A stretch of DNA of 11,955 nt from Candidatus Galligastranaerophilus intestinigallinarum. GTDB taxonomy: Bacteria > Cyanobacteriota > Vampirovibrionia > Gastranaerophilales > Gastranaerophilaceae. The DNA lies in NCBI GenBank assembly GCA_018715855.1, contig DVKW01000025.1, positions 1 to 11,955 on the forward strand, written 5' to 3'. Made by a program: the position numbers and the translations under genes. The notes under the pieces were generated by a model that saw only the letters and a program-made list of their open reading frames with translations, had not been told where the DNA came from and did not search any database. Positions 1-6,456 of this stretch are shown piece by piece. Within the stretch, counting starts at the first letter, position 1; each line of letters starts with the position of its first letter.

Positions 1-1
1 A

Positions 2-1993
2 TTTGGCACACAAGGCCTTTTTGCGGCAAGCGGAGATTACAAAAACAATTTATTAAAAATTGAAATTACAAAGCTTGATGAAAACAGCTATGATATAGGC
101 TTATATACTCAAAAAGTTTATAATGAACCTGTTAAAATAATCAAAAAAACAGACACCGTTTATTATTTCTTGTTGCCTGAAACAAGCAATTCAATAACAT
201 CCGTTACCCCAAATGACGCCATTAAAAACGTTTTAATTAAATCTTACCCCTATGCAGGGCAAGATATGGAAAACAGCTACACAAAAGTGGCCATTATAAC
301 ATCTAAACCCGTTAATTTATCAACATCTCTAAGAACTTTAGACACAAGCATTTCCCCAAGGTTAGACCCAATTCGTCTTGCAAAGCTTGATAAAGTTTTT
401 GAAAGATATTCTGACCGCTTAGCTGAAAATAACATTCCGACACCTTTAGCAGAATTCAGAAAACAAACAGTTGCAGCCAAAAGGCCTGAACTTCAAAGTG
501 ACGTTAAGGTAAAAGAAGAAAAAGTTGCATCTGCTAAAGTTCCTGCAACAAAACCGGTGCAAAAAGCAAAACCTGCTCAAACAGTTGTTAAAAAACAACC
601 CGTGAAACAAACTGTTCAAACAGCCGTAAAAAAACCCGTTTATGTTGCTTCAAAACCAAAAACACAAACATACACTAAAAAACAGCCTGCACAAACGGTT
701 CAAAAACGCCCTTTGCAAACAGTAAAACAACCTGTTCAAACGGCTGTAAAAAAACCCGTTTATGTTGCGCAAAAACCAAAAACAACGGTTCAAGTTCAAA
801 AACAACAAACAAAACCTGTTGCAATTACAACAAAACCTGTTAAACAAACAAAGCAACAGCCAAAAATTGCTTATAACAAAGAATTAACCCCCATGCCTGT
901 TAGTGTAGAACCTGTTGAAATTAAAACAAAACAGCCAATTAATAACGAAGCGGTTGAAATTGTTAAAAAACAGGCAGAAAACCAAAAACAAGTTGAAGAA
1001 TTTGAAAAACAGCTTGCAACAACAGAACCTGTTGATGCCGAATTTGGCAAAAAAGTTCCTGTAGAAGTTGCACAAAACAAGAAAAATATTGAAGCAGAAC
1101 TTGTAGAACCTATTGAAAATGCACCTGCCGAAAATCTTCCTACAAAAACCCAAGGCAATAATACAATGGGCTTTGTTTGGCTGTTTGCCGTTCTTTTAAT
1201 TTTATATATCCTTGCAAAGAAAAACACGATAAGCAAAAAGCGTGCACTTGAAGCAACAAACAAACAAAACGCAGCTAAAGGCGCAGACGATATTAAAGAA
1301 TTTCTTAAAAAACGAACAGCAATCAAAAAACAGGCAGAAGAACCAATTCAAGAAATTGAACATGAAGAAACACAATTGCAGCCTGAAATTCAACCCCAAG
1401 AAGAACCTGTTAAAATTGAATACGTTCAACAGGAACAAAAAGAACCTGCCATGGCAGATAATAAGCAGGATGAGGACGAAAGAATTCAAGCCTTTAATGC
1501 CTATATGGAAAATATTCAGGAAGATTCCAACACAATGGAAGAAGAAACAACCCTTCAATCTTTATCCGATATAACGGAAGACGATGCGGTTATAGCCCAA
1601 TTATACACACCTATTGAAAACATCTCGGGCGGGTTTGCTTCATATACGGAAGAAAATGAAATTCAGCCGATTACAGCAGATGAACAAGAACCTGTGCAAA
1701 TTGAACCCGTTCAAGATGAAGATGTTGCAACAATTGTATCAACTTCAAAATTAACCGAAACAAGGGGCTTATACCTTGCAAAATTTGAAGGCGCAACTTC
1801 TTTGGTAGGCTACATTCAAGATGACATTTACGTTTTATACAATTTTGGCGACATTAACGTTCAAGACACAAAAATTGAATCGAGCTTAGCTCAAGAAAAC
1901 GATACGGATAGTATCTACATTGTAAAAACAGGCGGCAAAAAGCTTATGGTTAAATCCACTCCTTATGATATGAGCTTAGAAATGGTTATGTAA
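2..1993 (+). CDS. Single-pass envelope protein with AMIN-like ectodomain and basic Pro/Lys/Gln linker (5' partial)
   Basis: The frame is open from base 2 to a TAA at 1991-1993 (663 codons visible), so the start lies left of the window; the TTG at 170 is internal. The first visible residues include LFAAS, which looks like the end of a signal peptide, so little is probably missing. Residues about 15-130 are beta-strand-like and resemble AMIN-type envelope domains, though weakly. Residues about 157-294 form a Lys/Gln/Pro/Val/Thr linker containing a duplicated KKPVYVA-x-KPKT segment. Residues 389-407 are one hydrophobic helix starting MGFVWLFAV, followed by KK. About 150 residues rich in Glu/Gln come next, then a small beta-rich domain (about 580-663). 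Predicted topology is N-terminus outside, C-terminus in the cytoplasm. The layout recalls FimV- or TonB-like envelope-spanning proteins, but I do not recognise the family and assign no function. The gene is followed by the small gene at 2064. Confidence 0.8.
   Translation, partial: FGTQGLFAASGDYKNNLLKIEITKLDENSYDIGLYTQKVYNEPVKIIKKTDTVYYFLLPETSNSITSVTPNDAIKNVLIKSYPYAGQDMENSYTKVAIITSKPVNLSTSLRTLDTSISPRLDPIRLAKLDKVFERYSDRLAENNIPTPLAEFRKQTVAAKRPELQSDVKVKEEKVASAKVPATKPVQKAKPAQTVVKKQPVKQTVQTAVKKPVYVASKPKTQTYTKKQPAQTVQKRPLQTVKQPVQTAVKKPVYVAQKPKTTVQVQKQQTKPVAITTKPVKQTKQQPKIAYNKELTPMPVSVEPVEIKTKQPINNEAVEIVKKQAENQKQVEEFEKQLATTEPVDAEFGKKVPVEVAQNKKNIEAELVEPIENAPAENLPTKTQGNNTMGFVWLFAVLLILYILAKKNTISKKRALEATNKQNAAKGADDIKEFLKKRTAIKKQAEEPIQEIEHEETQLQPEIQPQEEPVKIEYVQQEQKEPAMADNKQDEDERIQAFNAYMENIQEDSNTMEEETTLQSLSDITEDDAVIAQLYTPIENISGGFASYTEENEIQPITADEQEPVQIEPVQDEDVATIVSTSKLTETRGLYLAKFEGATSLVGYIQDDIYVLYNFGDINVQDTKIESSLAQENDTDSIYIVKTGGKKLMVKSTPYDMSLEMVM
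613..783 (+). repeat. Two-copy imperfect direct repeat, 120-nt period, inside the envelope-protein gene
   Basis: Bases 613-663 and 733-783 match at all but about five positions, offset by exactly 120 nt (40 codons). Both copies encode VQTAVKKPVYVA followed by KPKT. The preceding stretch (about 555-612) has weaker versions of the same Gln-Thr-Val/Lys-Lys-Pro-Val pattern. The differences are mostly at third codon positions, which suggests an old duplication kept at the protein level. It lies wholly in the basic linker, where length changes would be tolerated. Confidence 0.8.
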
Positions 1994-1994
1994 G

Positions 1995-2019
1995 CCCGTT
2001 ACATATTTTAAAAAACGGG
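1995..2019 (+). other. Weak hairpin after the envelope-protein gene
   Basis: CCCGTT (1995-2000) and AACGGG (2014-2019) can pair across a 13-nt loop directly after the stop codon. There is no T-run after the second arm, so it is not a convincing intrinsic terminator. It may be an mRNA 3'-end or processing structure, or chance. Confidence 0.3.
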
Positions 2020-2030
2020 AATAATATAAG

Positions 2031-2040
2031 TTAGCGCTAA
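2031..2040. promoter_or_regulatory. Perfect 10-bp palindrome upstream of the small acidic gene
   Basis: TTAGCGCTAA reads identically on both strands and lies 23 bases before the GTG start at 2064. A TATAAT hexamer sits just after it (2044-2049), but a transcript from there would start at or inside the ribosome binding site, so that promoter is doubtful. The palindrome could be a repressor site; this is inference only. Confidence 0.3.
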
Positions 2041-2050
2041 ATTTATAATA

Positions 2051-2056
2051 AGAGGA
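2051..2056 (+). promoter_or_regulatory. Ribosome binding site that decides the GTG start at 2064
   Basis: AGAGGA ends seven bases before the GTG at 2064. This is one of the clearest Shine-Dalgarno sequences in the window and supports a GTG start for the small gene. Confidence 0.65.
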
Positions 2057-2063
2057 ATTAAAA

Positions 2064-2390
2064 GTGTCTGAAGCCAAAAAAGCTTTAATTAAAGAACCTT
2101 TTAATTTTGCCGATTTGTTTTGCCAAATGGGCGACCCTGTTGTTGTGATAAGAGAAGAAAGCCCAAAAAATAAAATTATGGAAGCCCTTGAAGATGTTGA
2201 AAAAAAACTTCTCGGCTATTATGAAGATGTTGAAATTAATGATAATTCAACCAAAGAAACAGATGAGCTTGCACAAAAAATAGGCTACAAAACAGATTGG
2301 TCAGACATCGATTTTACAGGCTGGCAAGATATTAAATCAGACAGAATTAACATTGAAAATGCCTTAAAAAAGCTTGAAGAAGAAGATTAA
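2064..2390 (+). CDS. Small acidic hypothetical protein (108 aa)
   Basis: The 108-residue protein starts at GTG with a clear AGAGGA ribosome binding site. It has no signal peptide or membrane helix, so it is probably cytoplasmic. It carries about 26 Asp/Glu against 15 Lys/Arg and ends in LKKLEEED. Visible features are a hydrophobic patch (PVVVIR, residues 25-30), a predicted helix around 36-52, and an aromatic stretch (TDWSDIDFTGW, residues 77-87). I do not recognise the family. It lies 70 bases after the envelope-protein gene on the same strand and is probably co-transcribed with it. Its stop overlaps the flhA stop on the opposite strand. An adaptor or regulatory partner of the upstream protein is possible but unsupported. 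The good ribosome site and the same AT-rich codon style as its neighbours argue that it is real. Confidence 0.7.
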   Translation: MSEAKKALIKEPFNFADLFCQMGDPVVVIREESPKNKIMEALEDVEKKLLGYYEDVEINDNSTKETDELAQKIGYKTDWSDIDFTGWQDIKSDRINIENALKKLEEED

Positions 2391-4480
2391 TAGCCTTCGC
2401 CTATTGTATCAATTGCTTCCACTCTAATATCTGTTATAAGCTCAGAATATGAAATAACAACAATTGTCGGAATATGCCTTTCTAGCATTTGATACAATGG
2501 AAGCCTTATTCTTGGCGAACATAAAATAACAGGTTGAACACCAACGGCTTGATGCGCTTTCATAAGCGTGTTAGCCGTTGTTTCAATTAATTCTTGCACC
2601 TGCATTGGGTTTAACAAAAACATTGTGCCAAGTTCCGTTCTTTGGCAAGAATCATCCAAAGTTTTTTCCCATTCGCTGGATAGCGTGAGTGCGTATAAAA
2701 CTTTATCTTTATTGCAGTTTTGAAGGCAAATTTGCCTGCCCAATGCCGCTCTTAATCTTTCGGATAAAATATCCGGTTCTTTTGAAAACCTTGCATAGTC
2801 GCATAATCTTTCAAAAATAAAGATAATATCTTTAATAGAAACTTTTTCTCTAATTAAGTTAACAAAAATTTTCCTTAAGTCTGATGTTGAAATAATGGTC
2901 GGAACAAGGTCATTTACAAGGGTTGGGTCTTGAGATTTAACAAGTTCCATAAGTTTTAGAACGTCTGTTTTTGTCATTACTTCATCAACATACTTTCTAA
3001 CGCAATCTTGAAGGTGAGTAACAATAACATCCACCGCATCTACTGCAACAATTTTAGAGTTTCTGTCTATATACTGAGGGTCAATCCAATAAGCTTGTGA
3101 TTGGTAAGTTGGGTCAACTGAAACAATAACGTTATCAGGCACTTTTTTGCCCAAAGCTTCCCATTGATCTGCAATAACCATAAATTTTGAAGGGTAAACA
3201 ACGCCTGTTGCAACGGTGTTACCCCTTATTGCAATTAAATATTCATTATCTTTTATGGCAGATGAATCCATAATTCTAATGTTTGGAATAATATAGCCTA
3301 ATTCATCCGTCACTCTTTGCCTTAGGGCTGCAATTTTAGCCAATAATTGCCCGTCTTGGTCAGGGTCTGCAATAATTAATAATCCTGAACCTACTTGCAA
3401 ACTTAAAACGTCAACACCCAACCTTTCATACATTTTATTGGGGTTAACAAGGTCTTGCATATTTTTTCTAACCGCATCCAATTGCCCTAATTGTTGTTGA
3501 ACATCCGCATTTACAAGAACAGAAATGCCAGCAAAAAGCAAAATTATTGAAAACATAACAAAAGGCCACCAAGGAAGCCCCGTTATTCCGCTTGTTATTG
3601 CAATAAACATTAAAAAGCCGCAAGATAAAAAGAGAGCCTGTGGTTTAGATAAAATTTGCAAAGTAACGTCTTTTGCAAGTGAGGTGCTTGCACCGGTTGA
3701 CCTTGTCATCACGATACCGGATGATATTGCCATTAAAAGAGAAGGCAATTGAGAAGATAAACCGTCACCTATTGTTAATACCGTATATTTTGAAACGGCA
3801 TCAGCAAGCGGCATTTGGTTCATTACAACACCTATTATTAAGCCCCCTATAATGTTAATAACGGCAATAATAATACCTGCAATGGTATCACCTTTAACAA
3901 ACTTCATAGCACCATCCATTGAACCAAACAAGGATGATTCCCTTTGAAGGTCTTCCCTTCTTTTAACCGCTTCTTCGGGGGAAATTAAGCCTTGGTTAAA
4001 ATCGGCGTCAATTGTCATTTGTTTACCGGGCATAGCATCCAAAGCAAACCTTGCCGATACTTCTGCGATACGTTCGGCACCTTTTGTAATTACCATAAAC
4101 TGAACAACGGTGATAATTAAGAAAATAACACCACCAACAACCATATTGCCGCCTGTTACAAACGTCCCAAACGCATGGATAACTTCGCCCGCATCGCCTT
4201 TGGCTAAAATAAGCCTTGTTGAAGCAATTGATAAAACCAGCCTGAACATTGTGCCAATAAGGATGATAGATGGAAAAGAAGCCAATTCCAAAGGTTTTTG
4301 CACAAACAAAGAAAACATTAAAAGAACAATGCCAAGCGCTATATTTAATGAAATTGAAAAATTTATAACCCAGTTTGGCATTTCAATAAGCAAAATTAAG
4401 ATAAGGGCAATTACAAAAAATGCCATTAAAATTTCACTTATAGGGTTATTTGCAATTGTTGTCTTTCCTTGTGCTGCCAT
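2387..4480 (-). CDS. flhA: Flagellar type III export gate protein FlhA
   Basis: FlhA is the large export-gate subunit of the flagellar type III secretion system. Its membrane part conducts protons and its cytoplasmic ring docks chaperone-substrate complexes. The 697 residues match the usual family length (about 690). Hydrophobic helices fill residues 15-135 and 200-325. The FHIPEP-family signature is clear: DAMPGKQMTIDAD (148-160), ISPEEA (166-171) and GSMDGAMKFVKGD (186-198), including the conserved Asp at 189 in the region implicated in proton coupling. Residues about 345-697 form the soluble domain. Its ATG lies 7 bases after the fliH stop, with an AGGGGG stretch inside the fliH 3' end as a rather distant ribosome site. 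It is the last gene of the basal-body operon. flhB, the usual neighbour, is not present, and no terminator follows the stop. Confidence 0.97.
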   Translation of the reverse strand: MAAQGKTTIANNPISEILMAFFVIALILILLIEMPNWVINFSISLNIALGIVLLMFSLFVQKPLELASFPSIILIGTMFRLVLSIASTRLILAKGDAGEVIHAFGTFVTGGNMVVGGVIFLIITVVQFMVITKGAERIAEVSARFALDAMPGKQMTIDADFNQGLISPEEAVKRREDLQRESSLFGSMDGAMKFVKGDTIAGIIIAVINIIGGLIIGVVMNQMPLADAVSKYTVLTIGDGLSSQLPSLLMAISSGIVMTRSTGASTSLAKDVTLQILSKPQALFLSCGFLMFIAITSGITGLPWWPFVMFSIILLFAGISVLVNADVQQQLGQLDAVRKNMQDLVNPNKMYERLGVDVLSLQVGSGLLIIADPDQDGQLLAKIAALRQRVTDELGYIIPNIRIMDSSAIKDNEYLIAIRGNTVATGVVYPSKFMVIADQWEALGKKVPDNVIVSVDPTYQSQAYWIDPQYIDRNSKIVAVDAVDVIVTHLQDCVRKYVDEVMTKTDVLKLMELVKSQDPTLVNDLVPTIISTSDLRKIFVNLIREKVSIKDIIFIFERLCDYARFSKEPDILSERLRAALGRQICLQNCNKDKVLYALTLSSEWEKTLDDSCQRTELGTMFLLNPMQVQELIETTANTLMKAHQAVGVQPVILCSPRIRLPLYQMLERHIPTIVVISYSELITDIRVEAIDTIGEGY

Positions 4481-4487
4481 TTATTTT

Positions 4488-5351
4488 CTATTCGCCCCCT
4501 TTATAAATTCCGAAGGCATTTTGAATTATGCTTAATTGCGTTGTAAAGTTTGCATCTATAACACCGTTGCTTGCAACAACCGTGCAAGAGCCTTTTTCAA
4601 CAAGTTCATCAGATGTTACTATTATTTTCGCATCAATTGGAGAATCTGCCAAAATTTCAGGAATTGAAGCTTTCGCAAATTCAACATCTTCAGGGTTAAC
4701 TTTAACCGTTATTTTTTCTTCATTTGAACCTAATTCATTAAAAACTTCAGCTAAAACGGATTTTAAAACATCATTTGATAAAGATACTTCTTTTTTAATG
4801 ATTTTTTTGGCTACTTCAAGGGCAATTTCTAAAATATGACCCGACATTTCTTCATAAGCTTCTTTTCTTGCAGAAACTATTTGAGATAGGGTATCTTTCA
4901 GCATTGAAATTTCGTTTTCCGCTTCTAAAAGGCCGTTTTTGTAACCTTCTTTTGCTGCAACTTCTCTTATGGTTCTTGCTTCTTCCTGCGCACGAGAAAC
5001 AAGCGCCCTTTCATCAATTCTTCTAAAGCCCCTTCTTCTTTCGCCCCTTCTTCTTTCATATCTTTCCTTAAATTCAAGAAGAGTAACATCAACTTTTTCA
5101 TACTCATCAAGTTTTGTTTCAAGCTCTGTTTTTTCTTTTTTTTCTTTGGGTTTTTCGGGTTTTATATTTTCATTTTTGGAAGCATTTTCAAGCTCTTTTT
5201 CAAGCTCTTTTTTTTCTTTTTTTTCTAATGCCTTCTTTTTAAGCGCATTAACTTTCCCCGTTCCTGCCTTAATTATGTTGCGGGAACGGTTTGTTTGGTT
5301 TATTTCAACTTCTTCTTTTTGTTCTTTTGTAACTTTCTTTTTAATTATCAT
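4488..5351 (-). CDS. fliH: Flagellar assembly protein FliH (export ATPase regulator/stator)
   Basis: FliH dimers hold and regulate the export ATPase FliI and tether it to the rotor at the cytoplasmic base. The C-terminal half matches the FliH/SctL family: EGYKNG (135-140), ALEVAKKIIKKEV (177-189), ITVKVNPEDVEFAK (214-227), and a Gly-Ser-Cys...Gly-Val-Ile-Asp-Ala segment ending in QL (254-273). At 287 residues it is longer than many FliH proteins. The extra N-terminal region (1-120) is a Lys/Glu-rich, coiled-coil-like stretch plus an Arg-rich patch (99-111, ERRRGERRRGFRR) made by a 15-nt tandem duplication. The ATG overlaps the end of the upstream FliG-like gene by 11 bases, pointing to translational coupling. 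No strong Shine-Dalgarno is visible. The expected next gene, fliI, is missing and flhA follows instead. Confidence 0.88.
   Translation of the reverse strand: MIIKKKVTKEQKEEVEINQTNRSRNIIKAGTGKVNALKKKALEKKEKKELEKELENASKNENIKPEKPKEKKEKTELETKLDEYEKVDVTLLEFKERYERRRGERRRGFRRIDERALVSRAQEEARTIREVAAKEGYKNGLLEAENEISMLKDTLSQIVSARKEAYEEMSGHILEIALEVAKKIIKKEVSLSNDVLKSVLAEVFNELGSNEEKITVKVNPEDVEFAKASIPEILADSPIDAKIIVTSDELVEKGSCTVVASNGVIDANFTTQLSIIQNAFGIYKGGE
5028..5057 (-). repeat. Perfect 15-nt tandem duplication in fliH
   Basis: The unit GCCCCTTCTTCTTTC (plus strand) occurs twice back to back, at 5028-5042 and 5043-5057, with no mismatch. On the coding strand each unit encodes Glu-Arg-Arg-Arg-Gly, so the duplication doubles a basic pentapeptide in frame (FliH residues 99-108). 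Complete identity suggests a recent slippage event or strong constraint. Confidence 0.9.
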
Positions 5352-6417
5352 GACTTGAAAGCTTTTCTTCCAAATACTTTAAAATGACATTTGAAACCCT
5401 TGTTGGAATTTTTACCTCATCTTTAGTATATGGAGATAAAACAAATTGTTTAATTATAGGTCTTTCATTATCTATAATATTAGAAATTTTATTTTTATCA
5501 TTAGTTTTAACAATTTTAAACAATTTTGCATAAATTCTATCGGGCGAAATAACTTTTGGCTCCGGTAAAACTTCTTTTATTTCATTCAAACATCTTATTG
5601 TAATATTTTTATCTATTTTTTGTTCCAGATTGGGCATTTTTATATATTGAGATAAAACTTGCGCTTCCGATTGATTAAACTTCGAAACAATTGCATCTGC
5701 TTTTTCTTTCGGCAATTTTTTAATTAAAAGCGCCAAAGAAGCCAGTTTCAAAATTTTGGCATCCGAAAGGTCATCTCCTAAGCCTTGTTCTTCTTCAAAT
5801 TGCTGTTGGCTCATGGCATCTATGCTGGATTGGTTCATTGTGTTTTCAGCCAGTTTTTCATCAATTCTGCCTTTTGCCTTTAGGTCTTCTATTGCTTGTT
5901 TAAAGCAGTTTTTAACCTGAATTTCAATTACTTGAATTGTTTGTTCCTGAGGAAGATTTTTGCTTATTGCCTGTTTTGCAATTTCAAAAACAGTGAAAGC
6001 AACTTTTTGTAAAACGCCTTCTCTAAGTTCAGGCGCAATGCCGCCATTAATCAAATCTATTGATTTATGAAAAGTCCACTCGCCGATAAATTGGGTTATC
6101 ATGCTTGCTTGTTGGGCGTTTAGGTTGTATTTTTCATCCTTAACAAGTGCATCGCCGCAAAGCAGGCAAAATTTATGAATAATTTCAATAACAAATTTTT
6201 TGTCGGCTTCCGAAATATTTGGGGGAATTACTTGGCTTGCTTCAAGTGCCAAATTTTTTGCAAACGCTCTTTGGTCAAACCCTTGAATAACCCTTTGGGG
6301 CTTTTGTTGAGCTGCCGCTTGCCCTTGGGGTGCATTTGCCTGCGCTTTATTTGCGCCCTGCGGGTTTTGGGGTGCTTGTTTTTGTGGTTGTGCTTTTTGA
6401 GGTGGCTGTGGCGGCAT
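5341..6417 (-). CDS. Divergent FliG-like flagellar motor switch protein
   Basis: This 358-residue gene occupies the fliG slot between fliF and fliH. Residues 1-42 are a Pro/Gln/Ala-rich tail. Residues 45-190 are predicted helical and unfamiliar, with the distinctive stretch GEWTFHKSIDLINGG (112-126). Residues about 218-285 show a FliG-N-like pattern: SLALLIKKLPKEKADAIVSK (227-246), then a helix and a loop ending NEIKEVL. Residues 290-350 may be the start of a FliG middle-like armadillo segment. The usual FliG C-terminal torque domain (about 140 residues) has no room after this and I cannot see its charged helix. FliF keeps a C-terminal FliG-binding-type helix, which supports a FliG-N function. 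I take it as a rearranged FliG-like rotor protein with moderate confidence; a lineage-specific protein unrelated to FliG is the alternative. The start lacks a strong ribosome site, and the gene begins 39 bases after fliF. Confidence 0.55.
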   Translation of the reverse strand: MPPQPPQKAQPQKQAPQNPQGANKAQANAPQGQAAAQQKPQRVIQGFDQRAFAKNLALEASQVIPPNISEADKKFVIEIIHKFCLLCGDALVKDEKYNLNAQQASMITQFIGEWTFHKSIDLINGGIAPELREGVLQKVAFTVFEIAKQAISKNLPQEQTIQVIEIQVKNCFKQAIEDLKAKGRIDEKLAENTMNQSSIDAMSQQQFEEEQGLGDDLSDAKILKLASLALLIKKLPKEKADAIVSKFNQSEAQVLSQYIKMPNLEQKIDKNITIRCLNEIKEVLPEPKVISPDRIYAKLFKIVKTNDKNKISNIIDNERPIIKQFVLSPYTKDEVKIPTRVSNVILKYLEEKLSSHDN

Positions 6418-6456
6418 TTTTAAAATCCATTTATGACATTAGAAATTATAATACAA

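Noticed and set aside
170..172. TTG as the true start of the first gene
   Set aside because: The same frame is open to the left edge with beta-domain-like sequence and a signal-peptide-like end upstream, so TTG 170 is internal.
871..1326. Minus-strand open frame opposite the envelope-protein gene
   Set aside because: It is rich in Phe/Ser/Cys from the complement of the Lys/Gln/Glu-rich gene, has no ribosome site and no family resemblance; it is a shadow of the real gene.
1242..1574. Plus-strand frame inside the envelope-protein gene
   Set aside because: It overlaps the real frame completely and has low-complexity Lys/Asn/Gln composition from AT-rich DNA.
2044..2049. TATAAT as a promoter for the gene at 2064
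   Set aside because: The transcript would begin around the ribosome binding site at 2051-2056 and there is no -35; co-transcription with the upstream gene is simpler.
4110..4535. Plus-strand frame across flhA and fliH ends
   Set aside because: It is antisense to clearly conserved FlhA sequence and has no recognisable motif.
4969..5358. Plus-strand Ser/Phe-rich frame opposite fliH
   Set aside because: Its composition mirrors the Lys/Glu-rich FliH N-terminus; no ribosome site.
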